Shown: positions 18,251 to 30,300 of the stretch, in pieces
How positions within the stretch are numbered: position 1 is the stretch's first letter
How the letters are laid out: each line of letters begins with the position of its first letter
Origin: Bacteroidota bacterium
GTDB lineage: Bacteria; Bacteroidota; Ignavibacteria; Ignavibacteriales; Ignavibacteriaceae
Reading direction: 5' to 3'
Length of the DNA stretch: 39,866 bases
Assembly: GCA_021831685.1 (NCBI GenBank)
Contig: JAKBMG010000105.1
Span: 1-39,866 of the forward strand
Position numbers and translations under genes: made by a program
Notes under the pieces: model-generated
The model's input: the letters and a program-made list of their open reading frames with translations, nothing else
Told to the model about the DNA's origin: nothing
Databases searched by the model: none

Positions 18251-18559
18251 TTAAAGCTTAATCTCAATATCTACACCCGCCGGTATATCTAATTTACTTA
18301 GAGAATCGACGGTTTTATTATTTGAATTATGTATATCAATTATCCTTTTGTGCGCTCTTGTTTCAAATTGCTCGCGTGATTTTTTGTCTACGTGAGGCGA
18401 TCTTAAAACAGTGTAGACAGTTCTTCTTGTCGGAAGCGGTATCGGCCCAGAAACAACAGCACCTGTGCTTCTAACAGTTTTAATTATTTTTTCGGTAGAC
18501 TTGTCTATCAAAATATGATCGTATGATTTTAATTTAATTCTAATCTTTTGACCTGGCAC
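18251..18559 (-). CDS. rpsJ: 30S ribosomal protein S10 (uS10) / NusE
   Basis: 30S head protein that also acts as NusE in antitermination and in linking NusG-bound polymerase to the ribosome. [40 protein letters not shown] and [17 protein letters not shown] are diagnostic. The start is GTG at 18559 with AAGGAG at good spacing. It is the first gene of the S10 segment. nusG is in the same cluster. Confidence 0.98.
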   Translation of the reverse strand: MPGQKIRIKLKSYDHILIDKSTEKIIKTVRSTGAVVSGPIPLPTRRTVYTVLRSPHVDKKSREQFETRAHKRIIDIHNSNNKTVDSLSKLDIPAGVDIEIKL

Positions 18560-18590
18560 TTAAGAACTCCTTATAATTATTAGACACGAA

Positions 18591-18610
18591 AAGGGAGCTT
18601 CTGCTCCCTT
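18591..18610 (-). terminator. Stem-loop between tuf and rpsJ, weak terminator or attenuator
   Basis: On the minus strand AAGGGAGC (18603-18610) pairs perfectly with GCTCCCTT (18591-18598) around a 4-nt AGAA loop. The stem starts 17 nt after the tuf stop and is followed only by TTCG, not a T-run. It is therefore likelier to be a partial terminator, an RNA-processing site or a 3'-end stabiliser than a strong stop. Confidence 0.55.
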
Positions 18611-18627
18611 CACGGTTTCAATAAATT

Positions 18628-19833
18628 TTATTCTAATATTTTTGTAACTATTCCGGCGCCGACTGTTCTTCCGCCTTCACGAATTGCAAAACGCAATCCT
18701 TCTTCCATCGCTATTTCGCCGATTAATTCAACCGAAAGATTTACTTTATCACCCGGCATAACCATCTCGGTTCCGGAAGGAAGAGTAGCAACACCAGTAA
18801 CATCAGTAGTTCTAAAATAAAATTGAGGTCTATATCCATTAAAGAAAGGTGTATGACGACCACCTTCATCTTTAGAAAGGATATAAACTTCACCTTCAAA
18901 TTTTTTATGAGGGGTAATTGAACCTGTTTTTGCAAGAACCATTCCTCGTTCAATTTCATTCTTGTCAACACCTCTTAAAAGAATCCCAGCATTGTCTCCA
19001 GCCATAGCTGAATCGAGTTCTTTTCTAAACATTTCAATACCGGTTACAACTGTTTTCTTGTGAAGACCTAATCCGATGAGTTCAACCTCTTCCTGAATTT
19101 TAACCTGACCTCTTTCAACTCTTCCAGTAGCCACAGTACCACGACCGGTAATTGAGAAAACGTCCTCGACAGGCATTAGAAATGGTTTATCGGTATCTCT
19201 TTTAGGAATCGGAATATAACTATCTACCGCATCCATAAGTTCCCAGATGCAGGTATATCTTGGATCATCGACAGGTGCATTACTTGAGCCAGCTTCCAAG
19301 GCCTTTAAAGCAGAACCCTTAATAATAGGGATTTCATCGCCGGGGAATTCATAATAATTTAATAAGTCTCTTAATTCAACTTCAACAAGCTCAATTAATT
19401 CCGGATCATCAACCATATCAATTTTATTCATAAAAACAACAATTTTGGGAACACCTACTTGACGAGCAAGAAGAATATGCTCTCTTGTTTGAGGCATTGG
19501 ACCATCTGTTGCAGCTACCACAAGAATTGCACCATCCATTTGAGCCGCACCGGTTATCATGTTTTTAACATAATCTGCGTGCCCAGGACAATCAACGTGA
19601 GCATAATGTCTCTTTGCTGTTGAATATTCAACGTGAGCAGTTGCAATAGTAATACCTCGTTCTCTTTCTTCCGGAGCATTATCAATACTATCAAAAGTTC
19701 TAATTTCAGATAAGCCCTTCCGAGCGAGAGCCATAGTGATGGCAGCCGTCAAAGTAGTTTTGCCATGATCTACGTGACCGATTGTACCTACGTTAACGTG
19801 AGGTTTACTCCTATCAAATTTTTCTTTTGCCAT
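18628..19833 (-). CDS. tuf: Elongation factor Tu
   Basis: GTPase that carries aminoacyl-tRNA to the ribosomal A site. G1 is GHVDHGKT (19-26 region), G2 lies in [14 protein letters not shown]3 is [10 protein letters not shown]4 is NKIDMVDD and G5 is the GSALKALE region. Domains 2 and 3 follow with [20 protein letters not shown] and [20 protein letters not shown]. The length is 401 residues, slightly above the usual 394. It is the only tuf in the window; the position next to tRNA-Trp and secE, where many bacteria have a second copy, holds rpmG. Confidence 0.98.
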   Translation of the reverse strand: MAKEKFDRSKPHVNVGTIGHVDHGKTTLTAAITMALARKGLSEIRTFDSIDNAPEERERGITIATAHVEYSTAKRHYAHVDCPGHADYVKNMITGAAQMDGAILVVAATDGPMPQTREHILLARQVGVPKIVVFMNKIDMVDDPELIELVEVELRDLLNYYEFPGDEIPIIKGSALKALEAGSSNAPVDDPRYTCIWELMDAVDSYIPIPKRDTDKPFLMPVEDVFSITGRGTVATGRVERGQVKIQEEVELIGLGLHKKTVVTGIEMFRKELDSAMAGDNAGILLRGVDKNEIERGMVLAKTGSITPHKKFEGEVYILSKDEGGRHTPFFNGYRPQFYFRTTDVTGVATLPSGTEMVMPGDKVNLSVELIGEIAMEEGLRFAIREGGRTVGAGIVTKILE

Positions 19834-19874
19834 CTAAATTCTCCTTAATTTTTCTTATTAAATATTAATCTTTG

Positions 19875-21974
19875 TTATGTAGTTATTGCTGATTTTTTTC
19901 CTAATGATTTTTCGGCTATCTCTTCCGCTATACTCTTAGGGACTTCATGGTAATGAGCAAACTGCATTGTATATATTGCTCGTCCCTGAGTCATAGATCT
20001 CAAGACAGTAGCATATCCGAACATTTCTGAAAGCGGAACTATCGCTTTAATTACCTGAGCATCTTTTCTTGCCGAAAAACCTTCAATTTTGCCTCGACGG
20101 GAATTTAGATCACCCATAACATCGCCTAAATATTCTTCCGGCGTAACAACTTCCACATCCATGATAGGTTCAAGAAGAACTGGTTTTGCTTTTTTTGCTC
20201 CCTCTTTAAATGCAATTGATCCGGCTACCTTAAAAGATAATTCATCAGAATCAACATCATGATAAGAACCATCATAAATTTTTGCTTTAATGTCTACGAC
20301 AGGAAAACCAGCAACAACGCCGTTTCTCATTGCTTCCTGAATACCCTGGGATACTGCCGGAACATATTCTTTAGGAACTACTCCGCCAACAATTCCATTG
20401 ATAAATTCATATCCTTTGCCGGGTTCATTTGGACCAAGTTCAATCCAGACGTGACCATATTTGCCGCGCCCACCGGATTGTTTAATGAACTTACCTTCAG
20501 AATCTACTGTCTGTGTTATTGTTTCTCTGTAGGCAACTTGCGGTTTGCCGACATTTGCCTCAACCTTAAATTCACGCTTCATTCTGTCAACAAGAATTTC
20601 AAGATGAAGCTCACCCATTCCGCTAATAAGAGTCTGACCCGTTTCTTCGTCAACTTTTATTTTGAAGGTAGGATCTTCATCGGATAATTTAACAAGTGAT
20701 TCAGATAATTTATCCTGATCGGCTTTTGTCTTGGGTTCGATAGCAATCTGTATAACCGGTTCTGGAAAAATTATTTTTTCCAACATGACTGGGTCTTCTT
20801 CAGAGCAAAGCGTATCTCCGGTTTTTGTAAATTTCAAACCCACGGCAGCAGCAATATCACCGCACTGTACTTCATCAATTTCTTCCCTGTGGTTTGCATG
20901 CATCTGAAGCAACCGGCTAATTCTTTCTTTCTTACCACTTACAGCATTATATATGTAAGATCCAGAATGTAGGGTGCCGGAATAAACCCTAAAAAACGTA
21001 AGTTTACCAACGTATGCATCATTCATAATTTTAAAAGCCAATGCCGTAAATTTTTCATTCGGATCAACTTTTCTGATAATTTTATCATTTAATCCTATAT
21101 GATGAGCTTCGATTTCTTTTGAATCAAAAGGAGATGGAAGAAAATCAACAACAGAATCGAGAAGATTCTGCACACCTTTATTTTTAAAAGCTGATCCACA
21201 TAAAACTGGGACAATCTTTAATTCAATCGTAGCTTTTCTTAAGACTCTTTTAATTTCTTCAGCGCTTATTTCTTTTCCATCCAGATATTTGACCAAGAGA
21301 GTATCATCAACGTCCGATACAGCTTCAAGCATCTCGGTTCTATACTTATTTGCAAGTTCAACAAGATCATGGGGAATTGCTATTTCCTCAAAAGTTGCTC
21401 CAAAAGTTTCCTCGTGATACATTCTTGCTTTGAATGTAATCAAATCAATAACACCGGTAAATAAATCCCCCTCACCGATAGGTAGATTTATAGGGATTGC
21501 ATTAGCGCCTAAACGGTCTTTCATCATTTGAAGCGCGTTATAAAAGTCAGCTCCCGTCCTATCCATTTTATTGATAAAAGCAATTCTTGGTACTTGATAT
21601 TTATCAGCTTGTCTCCAGACAGTTTCAGATTGGGGTTCAACACCGCCAACAGCGCAGAACAAAGCAACCGCTCCATCTAAAACTCTTAAAGATCTTTCAA
21701 CTTCTACGGTAAAATCAACGTGGCCTGGTGTGTCAATAATATTTATTTGATGATTATCCCAGAAGCAAGTTGTAGCCGCGCTAGTGATTGTTATACCTCT
21801 TTCTTTTTCCTGCTCCATCCAATCCATAGTCGCAGCACCGTCATGAACTTCGCCTATTCTATGAAGTTTGCCGGTATAAAATAATATGCGCTCGGTAGTA
21901 GTAGTTTTACCGGCGTCGATATGAGCCATAATACCAATGTTTCTTACTTTATCTATCGAAAGTCTTGTCGCCAT
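19875..21974 (-). CDS. fusA: Elongation factor G
   Basis: GTPase that drives tRNA-mRNA translocation and, with RRF, ribosome recycling. G1 is AHIDAGKT, G3 is DTPGHVDF, G4 is [10 protein letters not shown] and G5 is CGSAFKNKG. Domain IV has [19 protein letters not shown] and the tip region; domain V has [17 protein letters not shown]. The length of 699 residues is normal, and no split or second EF-G paralogue is visible. It lies 42 bp after rpsG in the classical str order. Confidence 0.98.
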   Translation of the reverse strand: MATRLSIDKVRNIGIMAHIDAGKTTTTERILFYTGKLHRIGEVHDGAATMDWMEQEKERGITITSAATTCFWDNHQINIIDTPGHVDFTVEVERSLRVLDGAVALFCAVGGVEPQSETVWRQADKYQVPRIAFINKMDRTGADFYNALQMMKDRLGANAIPINLPIGEGDLFTGVIDLITFKARMYHEETFGATFEEIAIPHDLVELANKYRTEMLEAVSDVDDTLLVKYLDGKEISAEEIKRVLRKATIELKIVPVLCGSAFKNKGVQNLLDSVVDFLPSPFDSKEIEAHHIGLNDKIIRKVDPNEKFTALAFKIMNDAYVGKLTFFRVYSGTLHSGSYIYNAVSGKKERISRLLQMHANHREEIDEVQCGDIAAAVGLKFTKTGDTLCSEEDPVMLEKIIFPEPVIQIAIEPKTKADQDKLSESLVKLSDEDPTFKIKVDEETGQTLISGMGELHLEILVDRMKREFKVEANVGKPQVAYRETITQTVDSEGKFIKQSGGRGKYGHVWIELGPNEPGKGYEFINGIVGGVVPKEYVPAVSQGIQEAMRNGVVAGFPVVDIKAKIYDGSYHDVDSDELSFKVAGSIAFKEGAKKAKPVLLEPIMDVEVVTPEEYLGDVMGDLNSRRGKIEGFSARKDAQVIKAIVPLSEMFGYATVLRSMTQGRAIYTMQFAHYHEVPKSIAEEIAEKSLGKKSAITT

Positions 21975-22016
21975 ACTATAAATCTAATTCTCTTTCTAAT
22001 CTTTCTTACTAAATTA

Positions 22017-22484
22017 TTACCACTTAAAATGAGCAAACGCCTTATTAGCTTCAGCCATTTTATGCGTATCTTCTTTTTTCTTAACAGCCGAGCCTTCATT
22101 ATTGGAAGCCGCAATAAGTTCGGAGGCTAACTTTAATGACATTGATTTTTCATTTCTTGCGCGTGCGTATGTTCTAATCCATCTCATTGCCAAAGCAGTT
22201 CTTCTTTCTGATCTTACTTCAGTTGGCACTTGATAAGTTGCTCCACCAACGCGTCTGCTTCTAACTTCAATAACCGGTTGAGTATTATTGATAGCCTTTT
22301 TAAAAACTTCTAAACCATTTCTTTTTGTTCTCTCTTCAATTATATCAAAAGCTTTATAAACGACATAACGCGCATTCGATTTCTTTCCGTCATACATAAT
22401 TGAATTAATAAATCGTGAAACCATCACATCATTAAATTTGGGATCCGGTTTTAAAAATCTTCTTTCTGAATTTTTCTTTCTCAT
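22017..22484 (-). CDS. rpsG: 30S ribosomal protein S7 (uS7)
   Basis: Primary 16S rRNA-binding protein of the 30S head, near the E site; it represses the str operon in E. coli. [40 protein letters not shown] and the basic [14 protein letters not shown] block are diagnostic. The length of 155 residues is normal. It starts three bases after the rpsL stop. Confidence 0.98.
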   Translation of the reverse strand: MRKKNSERRFLKPDPKFNDVMVSRFINSIMYDGKKSNARYVVYKAFDIIEERTKRNGLEVFKKAINNTQPVIEVRSRRVGGATYQVPTEVRSERRTALAMRWIRTYARARNEKSMSLKLASELIAASNNEGSAVKKKEDTHKMAEANKAFAHFKW

Positions 22485-22487
22485 AAG

Positions 22488-22865
22488 TTATTTAGCCTTT
22501 GGTTTTTTAGCACCATATTTAGATCTACCTTTTTTTCTATCTTCAACGCCACTTGTATCCAAAGTACCTCTAATGATATGATAGCGAACTCCAGGCAGAT
22601 CCTTAACTCTTCCGCCACGAATTAATACAATTGAATGCTCCTGTAAATTGTGTCCTTCTCCAGGAATATAAGCTGTAACTTCCATACTATTTGTAAGCCT
22701 AACTCTAGCAACTTTTCTCAAGGCCGAGTTTGGTTTCTTTGGAGTAGAAGTATAAACTCGTGTGCATACACCCCTCTTCTGGGGGCAAGCATCAAGAGCC
22801 GGGGCTTTTTTCTTTGCAAGGATTTGGACCCGTCCTTTTCTTATCAACTGATTTATCGTAGGCAC
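22488..22865 (-). CDS. rpsL: 30S ribosomal protein S12 (uS12)
   Basis: Decoding-centre protein that controls fidelity. [32 protein letters not shown] and [20 protein letters not shown] are near-invariant. The Lys positions where streptomycin-resistance mutations arise (PKKPNS and GRVKDLPG) have the wild-type residue. The start is GTG at 22865 with AGGAG six bases upstream. It is the first gene of the str segment, with a near-consensus promoter close upstream. Confidence 0.98.
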   Translation of the reverse strand: MPTINQLIRKGRVQILAKKKAPALDACPQKRGVCTRVYTSTPKKPNSALRKVARVRLTNSMEVTAYIPGEGHNLQEHSIVLIRGGRVKDLPGVRYHIIRGTLDTSGVEDRKKGRSKYGAKKPKAK

Positions 22866-22907
22866 TAAATTCTCCTAAATTTCCATTTTAAAAAATTTCA
22901 GACTGCT

Positions 22908-22936
22908 AATATAGACTTTAACCAAAATTTTGTCAA
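22908..22936 (-). promoter_or_regulatory. Sigma-70-type promoter for the rpsL-led (str/S10) transcript
   Basis: On the minus strand a perfect TTGACA (22931-22936) is followed after exactly 17 nt by TATATT (22908-22913). The expected start point is about 35-40 nt before the rpsL GTG. It lies just after the rpoC terminator, so it probably restarts transcription for rpsL and the genes beyond. This is the best promoter match I found in the window. Confidence 0.85.
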
Positions 22937-22975
22937 GAAATCCTTTAAATATTTTTGTTTTTTTTTGTTAATTCG

Positions 22976-23012
22976 ACAAAAAAATCCGATTTATTTTCAA
23001 AAACCGGATTTT
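22976..23012 (-). terminator. Rho-independent terminator after rpoC
   Basis: On the minus strand AAATCCG (23005-23011) pairs with CGGATTT (22982-22988) around a 16-nt AT-rich loop and runs directly into a T-tract (down to about 22976). It begins 18 nt after the rpoC stop. It divides the rpoBC unit from the rpsL-led unit. Confidence 0.8.
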
Positions 23013-23029
23013 ACACCAAATTTTTCCAA

Positions 23030-26000
23030 TTAAGCTTGGATATTTTCTTCTTCTTCTTTCTTTTCCGCAACTAATTCTTCCGCATTAAGAACTATACTTT
23101 GATATTTCTTTAGTCCACTACCAGCCGGGATTAGATGTCCCATAACAACATTTTCCTTTAAACCAAGTAAGTGGTCAACCTTAGCTTCAGTTGCAGCATT
23201 AGCTAACACTTTTGTAGTTTCCTGGAATGAAGCAGCAGAAATGAAGCTCTCTGTTTGAAGAGCAGCTTGAGTTATCCCGAGAAGAACATGTTCAAAAGTA
23301 GCGGGTTCAGCATCCCTTGCAATGATTGGCTTTTTACTTTTCTTCTTCAGTTCAGAATTAATTTCCCGGAACTTGCTCTTGATAAGTAACTGACCATCTT
23401 TGAATCGGGAATCACCTTTATCTTCAATGCGAACCATATTCATAATTTTATTGTTCTCTTCAATAAATTCATTTCTATCAACAGCATCTTCTTCAAGGAA
23501 TTTTGTATCACCCGGAGAAACGATTTTAATTTTTTGAAGCATTTGCTTTACAATTACTTCAATATGTTTATCATTAATTTTTACACCTTGTAAACGGTAA
23601 ACGTCTTGAATTTCATTTACAAGATATTCCTGAACGGCGCTTGTACCTTTAATCTTCAAAATATCATGTGGATTTATCGGTCCATCGGTAATCTTTTCGC
23701 CGGCAGGAATTTCGTCGCCTTCCTGCACAAGCACATGTTTTCCGAGAGGAACATTATAGCGCTTTTCATCTGAATTATCCGGAGCAATAACTATAATTTC
23801 CCTTGAACCTTTTTTACGATTACCAAATTTTACAGTACCTTCTATCTCCGAAACAATCGCAGTTTCTTGTGGGCTTCTGGCTTCGAAAAGTTCAGTAACC
23901 CTCGGCAAGCCACCGGTTATATCGCGGCTCTTACTTTGCTGCTTTGAAATTTTGGCTAAGATTGTTCCACCGGGTACTGATTCTCCTTCATCAACAGACA
24001 GGTAAGCTCTTGTCGGTATGTTGAATGACTTTTTATTACCATCTTCACCTTCAATGATTATACTCGGAGTAAGGTTCTTATCCTTTGATTCAATAACAAC
24101 TTTTTGTACGTGACCGGTTTGCTCATCAGTTACCTGCTGCAAAGTTGAGCCATCAATCATATCTGCAAATTTAACCTTGCCTGATATATCCGAAAGAATA
24201 ACCGCATTGTATGGATCGTGATTATAAAGTGGAGTACGCTTTTTAACAAGCTGTCCGTCAGTTACAACTAATTCAGCGCCGTAAGGAACGTCATATTTTT
24301 TTACCTGTCGGTTGTTATTGTCAAAAATTCCGATAATACCTCTTCTGCCGGTAACAATTCTGACAACACCGAGGAAATCAGATTTTTCCACATAGACAAC
24401 TTTTTCAAATCTTGCAATTCCTTCAACTGCGCTTTCTACTTGAGACTGCGATGCAATTCTTGAAGAAGTACCGCCAAGATGGAAAGTTCTTAGAGTAAGC
24501 TGAGTACCGGGTTCACCTATTGATTGTGCAGCTACAATTCCAACAGCTTCTCCAATCTCTACGAGTTTGCCATTGGTCAAATTTCTGCCGTAGCATTTTG
24601 CACAAACACCACGCTTCGATTCGCAAGTTAATACAGTTCTAATGTATACCGAATCGATACTTGCGTCTTCTATTTTTTCCGCTATTTCATCGGTAATAAT
24701 TTCTCCGGCTGCTATAATAATTTCATTAGACTTAGGATCATACACATCTTCTTGAGCAACGCGCCCGGCAATTCTTTCACCCAAAGGCTCTCTTTCTTGT
24801 TCAACATCTTTTAATGCTGTAACTTCGATACCAAGAATAGTTCCGCAATCAATTTCAGAAATAATAACGTCCTGGGAAACATCGACTAAACGCCTTGTTA
24901 AATAACCAGCATCAGCAGTCTTTAAAGCAGTATCAGCAAGACCTTTCCTTGCTCCATGTGTTGAAATAAAATATTCAAGAACGGAAAGACCTTCTTTGAA
25001 GTTTGCGACGATCGGGTTTTCGATAATTTCACCCGCTTGTCCGGATAAACTTTTTTGTGGTTTCATCATAAGACCGCGCATACCGGCAAGCTGGCGAACC
25101 TGTTCCTGCGAACCTCTTGCACCGGAGTCAACCATCATGTGAAGAGAATTAAAGCCTTGATTATGTCCTTTAATTTTTTCCATCAGAGCACGAGCAACAT
25201 CGTTGGTAGTGTGAGTCCAAACGTCAATAATTTTATTATAGCGCTCGGCATCTGTAATAACTCCTTGCTCATGTTCGTTTAGAATCGCTTCAACCTTTTT
25301 ATTTGCTTTGGAAATAAGATTTTCTTTTTCCTCCGGAATAATCATATCGGCATAACTTACTGATAAGCCGCCAGCAGTAGAATACCTAAAACCAAGCTCT
25401 TTCAAATCATCAAGAAACTTTGCAGTTACTTTATTTCCAAGCTTCATAAACATTTGACCGATAAAACCACCGAATGTCTTTTTGATAAGAAGTTGATTGA
25501 AGTAACCCATTTCCTTCGGAACAATTTGGTTAAAAATTACCCGGCCGGTAGTTGTCTCCGTCATTTCGCCGTTAATTTTAACTTTAATTTTTGAATGTAG
25601 CCCTATGACTTTTGAGTTATATGCGATAATTACTTCTTCAGATGTGCCAAAAATCATTCCTTCCCCTTTTTCACCATCCTTAAGTTTTGTAAGATAGTAG
25701 CATCCAAGAACGATATCTTGAGTAGGGACAACAACTGGACTACCATTTTGCGGTGAAAGGATATTATGGCTACTGAGCATCAACAAAGAAGCCTCAAGTT
25801 GAGCCTCAAAGGATAGAGGAATATGCACAGCCATCTGGTCGCCGTCAAAGTCAGCATTAAAAGCCGTACAGACCATCGGATGAAGTTGAATTGCCTTTCC
25901 GTCGATTAATATCGGCTGAAAAGCTTGAATACCTAATCTGTGAAGCGTCGGGGCACGATTTAAGAGAATTGGATGTCCTTCTATAATTTTTGCAAGCATA

Positions 26001-27262
26001 TCCCAGATTATTGGATCTTTTCTATCGACAACTTTTCTTGCGCTCTTTACGGTTTTGTTGTGTCCTCTTTCAATTAATTTTCTTATGATGAACGGTTTAA
26101 AAAGCTCTACCGCCATATCTTTTGGTAAACCGCATTGGTGTAGTTTTAATTCAGGACCAACAACAATTACAGAACGCCCGGAATAGTCAACTCTCTTGCC
26201 AAGTAAATTTTGACGGAATCGACCTTGTTTTCCTTTTAGCATATCGCTCAAAGATTTTAGCGGCCTATTGTTGTCGCTTCTTACAGCACTGCCTCTGCGC
26301 GAGTTATCGAACAATGCATCTACTGCCTCCTGGAGCATTCTCTTTTCATTACGAAGAATAACTTCAGGTGCTTTAATATCAATTAATCTTTTCAAACGAT
26401 TATTACGAATGATAACCCTTCTATAAAGATCATTCAAATCGCTGGTTGCAAATCTTCCGCCTTCAAGAGGAACTAATGGCCGAAGTTCAGGCGGAATAAC
26501 CGGGACATAGTTCATAACCATCCACTCTGGTTTATTCGGAACCTTTCCTTCTTCCTCTTTGAAGGATTCAAGTACTCTTAATCTTTTTAAAATATCTGCT
26601 TTTTTCTGTTGAGAAGTTTCAACCTGGAGCTGGTCTCTTAAAGCTTTTGACAATTTTTCAACATCGGTTTGCCTTAAGATTTCTTTAACAGCGTCACCAC
26701 CAATTCTTGCAACAAATTTTTTAGGATCAGAATTGTCTAATTTTTCATTACCAGCGGGAAGAGATTGAATGACTTCAAAATATTGGTCTTCGGAAATTAA
26801 ATCGAGTCGGCTTAATCCCGTTGGACCTGGGTTGATAACGATATAAGATTCATAATAAATAACTTTTTCAAGTTCTTTAAGGCTTATACCGATAATATTT
26901 CCAATTTTTGACGGTTGCGATCTGAAAAACCAAATATGAACGATAGGAACAGCAAGACCAATATGCCCCATTCTTTCTCGTCTTACACTTTTTTGAGTTA
27001 CTTCCACACCGCATCTATCACAAATAATTCCTTTATAACGGATTCTTTTATACTTACCGCAGAAGCATTCCCAATCGCGGGTTGGCCCAAAAATCTTTTC
27101 ACAAAACAAACCATCTTTCTCCGGACGAAATGAGCGATAATTTATGGTTTCAGGTTTTGTAACCTCTCCATAAGATCTTGATAAAATATCATCAGGGCTT
27201 GCTAAACTAATAGTGATACTATTTATATCACGCATTGCATTTTCTTGAATTCTAAATGGCAT
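23030..27262 (-). CDS. rpoC: DNA-directed RNA polymerase subunit beta'
   Basis: A 1410-residue catalytic subunit. The N-terminal zinc site is formed by the four Cys in [20 protein letters not shown]. The catalytic Mg-binding loop reads [13 protein letters not shown]. The second zinc site is in [17 protein letters not shown]. The trigger-loop and bridge-helix regions are recognisable ([36 protein letters not shown]). It is a single unsplit gene 63 bp after rpoB, and a terminator follows it. Confidence 0.98.
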   Translation of the reverse strand: MPFRIQENAMRDINSITISLASPDDILSRSYGEVTKPETINYRSFRPEKDGLFCEKIFGPTRDWECFCGKYKRIRYKGIICDRCGVEVTQKSVRRERMGHIGLAVPIVHIWFFRSQPSKIGNIIGISLKELEKVIYYESYIVINPGPTGLSRLDLISEDQYFEVIQSLPAGNEKLDNSDPKKFVARIGGDAVKEILRQTDVEKLSKALRDQLQVETSQQKKADILKRLRVLESFKEEEGKVPNKPEWMVMNYVPVIPPELRPLVPLEGGRFATSDLNDLYRRVIIRNNRLKRLIDIKAPEVILRNEKRMLQEAVDALFDNSRRGSAVRSDNNRPLKSLSDMLKGKQGRFRQNLLGKRVDYSGRSVIVVGPELKLHQCGLPKDMAVELFKPFIIRKLIERGHNKTVKSARKVVDRKDPIIWDMLAKIIEGHPILLNRAPTLHRLGIQAFQPILIDGKAIQLHPMVCTAFNADFDGDQMAVHIPLSFEAQLEASLLMLSSHNILSPQNGSPVVVPTQDIVLGCYYLTKLKDGEKGEGMIFGTSEEVIIAYNSKVIGLHSKIKVKINGEMTETTTGRVIFNQIVPKEMGYFNQLLIKKTFGGFIGQMFMKLGNKVTAKFLDDLKELGFRYSTAGGLSVSYADMIIPEEKENLISKANKKVEAILNEHEQGVITDAERYNKIIDVWTHTTNDVARALMEKIKGHNQGFNSLHMMVDSGARGSQEQVRQLAGMRGLMMKPQKSLSGQAGEIIENPIVANFKEGLSVLEYFISTHGARKGLADTALKTADAGYLTRRLVDVSQDVIISEIDCGTILGIEVTALKDVEQEREPLGERIAGRVAQEDVYDPKSNEIIIAAGEIITDEIAEKIEDASIDSVYIRTVLTCESKRGVCAKCYGRNLTNGKLVEIGEAVGIVAAQSIGEPGTQLTLRTFHLGGTSSRIASQSQVESAVEGIARFEKVVYVEKSDFLGVVRIVTGRRGIIGIFDNNNRQVKKYDVPYGAELVVTDGQLVKKRTPLYNHDPYNAVILSDISGKVKFADMIDGSTLQQVTDEQTGHVQKVVIESKDKNLTPSIIIEGEDGNKKSFNIPTRAYLSVDEGESVPGGTILAKISKQQSKSRDITGGLPRVTELFEARSPQETAIVSEIEGTVKFGNRKKGSREIIVIAPDNSDEKRYNVPLGKHVLVQEGDEIPAGEKITDGPINPHDILKIKGTSAVQEYLVNEIQDVYRLQGVKINDKHIEVIVKQMLQKIKIVSPGDTKFLEEDAVDRNEFIEENNKIMNMVRIEDKGDSRFKDGQLLIKSKFREINSELKKKSKKPIIARDAEPATFEHVLLGITQAALQTESFISAASFQETTKVLANAATEAKVDHLLGLKENVVMGHLIPAGSGLKKYQSIVLNAEELVAEKKEEEENIQA

Positions 27263-27325
27263 TTTTATATCTCCAAATTTCTAAGTGAAAAAAGTGTCCT
27301 TAATACCGGACTTGCTCTACGGATG

Positions 27326-30300
27326 TTAATTAATTTTTATATCCAAGCCTAAGCCTTGAAGTTCTTTAATTAACACGTTGAACGATTCAGGAACATTTGG
27401 CTCCTGTAAGTTTTCACCCTTAACTATTGCTTCGTAAACCTTAGCTCTACCGGCAACATCATCGCTTTTAACAGTAAGGATTTCTTGAAGGATATGAGAA
27501 GCTCCGTAGCCTTCGAGTGCCCAGACTTCCATTTCTCCAAATCTTTGACCGCCAAATTGTGCCTTGCCGCCAAGCGGTTGTTGAGTAATAAGAGAGTAAG
27601 GTCCAATGGATCTTGCATGAATTTTATCATCAACAAGGTGACTTAGTTTCAACATATATATATATCCACAAGTTACCTTCTGATGAAATTTTTCACCGGT
27701 TCTTCCGTCGTATAAATCAGTCTTACTTCCTCTTTCAAGGCCAGCTTTTACAAGCCATTCATCGACGTCTTCAATCTTTGCTCCGTCAAAAATCGGAGTC
27801 GCGAATTTTACTCCTAATTTTTTACCAGCCCATCCAAGAGCAGTTTCATATAACTGACCAAGATTCATACGGGAAGGAACGCCAAGTGGATTAAGTATTA
27901 TATCAACTTGGGTACCATCTGGTAAGAACGGCAAATCTTCAGCCGGAACAATTTTGGCAACTACACCTTTGTTACCATGGCGCCCTGCCATTTTGTCCCC
28001 AACAGACAGTTTACGTTTTTTAGCAACATAAACTTTTGCAAGTTGCACAATTCCCGGAGGAAGTTCATCTCCGCTTGTAATTTTAACTTTCTCTCTTTTA
28101 TAATCTTCTTCAAAGTCGTAAAGTACCTCGAAGTAATTTTTATACAAAGTTTTTACTAGATTGTTGGATTTTTTTGATTCGAACCAGTCTAAAGTATAAT
28201 CAAGCTTTGTAACGTCTTCCATTGACGCAAACGTTGTATCTTTGATAGTTGTCCCACTTCTGAGGGCAACACTACCTTCGAGATCGCGGATACCGGTAGT
28301 AACTTGATCAATCGTAATTTTAGTTAACTTTTCGATTAACTTTTCATAGTGTGCCGTTAAAGCTTGTTTATGTTCAATTTCTAAATTGTCAAGCGCTCTC
28401 TTTTCTAGTTTTTTAGCTTCCACATCTCTTTTCTTTCGGCTAAAAAGTCTAGTCTTGATGATAGTACCTTTCAATCCAGGAGGCGCTTTCAATGAAGCGT
28501 CTTTAACGTCGCCGGCTTTATCTCCAAATATTGCGCGTAATAATTTTTCTTCCGGTGTAGGATCGGTTTCACCCTTAGGAGTAATTTTTCCGATAAGAAT
28601 ATCGCCTTCTTTTACTTCAGCGCCTTCGCGGATAATTCCATATTCGTCAAGATTTTTCACCGATTCTTCGCTTACGTTTGGAATTTCGCGTGTTAGTTCT
28701 TCTTCGCCGCGTTTTGTTTCTCTTACCTGTAATTCAAATTCCTCTATATGAATTGAAGTATATACATCTTCACTTACAACTTTTTCGCTAATAATAATTG
28801 CGTCTTCAAAATTGTAACCCCGCCATGGCATAAAGGCCACCAAAACATTTCGGCCAAGTGCTAATTCACCGCCTTCTGTAGCACAACCATCGGCAAGAAC
28901 GTCGCCCTTAGAAACTTTTTGTCCTTCTTTAACTATTGGACGTTGGTTTACTGAGGTTTCCTGGTTAGTGCCGCTAAATTTTGTTAATTTATACGTTACA
29001 CGTCTTACATCATTAAAACTTGTTAAAGCCTCTGCGCTATTCGAACTTATATCGTATTTAACGACAATTTGGTTAGCGTCCACATAATCAATAGTACCGG
29101 CGTCTTCAGCAATTATAACTGCACGGGAATCAGTTGCTAATTTCTTTTCTAATCCGGTACCCACAATCGGAGCTTCAGGACGTAATAAGGGAACTGCTTG
29201 ACGTTGCATGTTAGATCCCATCAACGCTCTATTAGCATCGTCATGTTCCAGAAAAGGAATGAGTGCTGCAGCAGCGCTTACAATTTGGGCTGGGGCAACA
29301 TCCATAAATTGAACATGGTCCGGAGTCACAATGGGAAATTCTCCCTTAAATCTTGACTTTACTCTATCCTGCGAAAATTTAGATTGCTCTGTTAAGGTTG
29401 CGTTTGCTTGAGCAATTGTATAATTATCTTCCTGTTCGGCGGTAAGATATTCAACCTGATCTAAGACTTTCCCTCTTTCGACTTTTCTATAAGGAGTTTC
29501 TAAGAATCCATAACGGTTAACCCGGGCATAGATTGTCAAAGAAGAAATAAGACCGATATTTGGACCTTCCGGGGTTTCGATAGGGCACAATCTTCCATAG
29601 TGAGTATAATGAACGTCACGGACTTCAAATCCAGCTCTTTCTCTTGTTAAGCCTCCAGGACCTAAAGCAGACATTCTGCGTTTGTGGGTCATTTCTGCTA
29701 GTGGGTTTGTTTGATCCATAAACTGTGAAAGTTGGTTTGTTCCGAAAAAGGCATTTATTACGCTGCTTATAGTTCTCGCATTTACTAAATCTTGGGGAGT
29801 AAAACTTTCTGCATCACGAACATTCATACGTTCTTTAATTGTCCTTGCCATACGCGCCATTCCGATGTTGAATTGCTGTGCAAGTTGTTCTCCAACAGTT
29901 TTGATTCTTCTATTACCCAAATGATCGATATCATCAACTGTCTCATTCCCGTTTCTAAGCTTGATAATATATTTCATAATTGAAATAATATCTTCAATTG
30001 TTAGAACCGTAGTAGTCTCGGGAATGGTAAGCTTCAGTTTGTCGTTCATTCTATGTCGACCAACATCGCCAAGGTCATATCTTTTATCATTAAAGAACAA
30101 CTTTTCAATTAAAGCCGAAGCAGTTTCCATATCCGGAGCTTCACCGGAACGTAGTTGGCGATAGATCGCGTATAGAGCTTCTTCTTTAGTATTAGAAGTA
30201 TCTTTTCTTAAAGTATTTACAATCAAATCATTATCAGATGAAGTTTCGGAGTTTAAAAACTTCAGTTTTTCTACTTCGGCTTCCTTTAGGCGTTCAACAT

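Noticed and set aside
18234-18251. Longer rplC start giving MNLGAK before MSGIIGKK
   Set aside because: The downstream ATG has GGGAG at good spacing and matches the usual L3 N-terminus; the upstream ATG overlaps the rpsJ stop and lacks a Shine-Dalgarno sequence.
20259-20687. 142-codon plus-strand frame inside fusA
   Set aside because: It is fully antisense to a complete, conserved EF-G gene and has no recognisable protein features.
22600-22760. Possible streptomycin-resistance changes in rpsL
   Set aside because: PKKPNS and GRVKDLPG carry the wild-type lysines.
27263-27325. Hairpin with T-run between rpoB and rpoC
   Set aside because: Only four base pairs (GTCC/GGAC) support it; too weak to call a terminator, and rpoB and rpoC need coupled expression.
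28386-28751. 121-codon plus-strand frame inside rpoB
   Set aside because: It is an antisense shadow of rpoB with Ser/Phe-rich composition expected from the complementary strand.
29640-29760. Possible rifampicin-resistance changes in rpoB
   Set aside because: The cluster I region keeps the sensitive-type residues by eye (QLSQFMDQ, THKRRMSALG).
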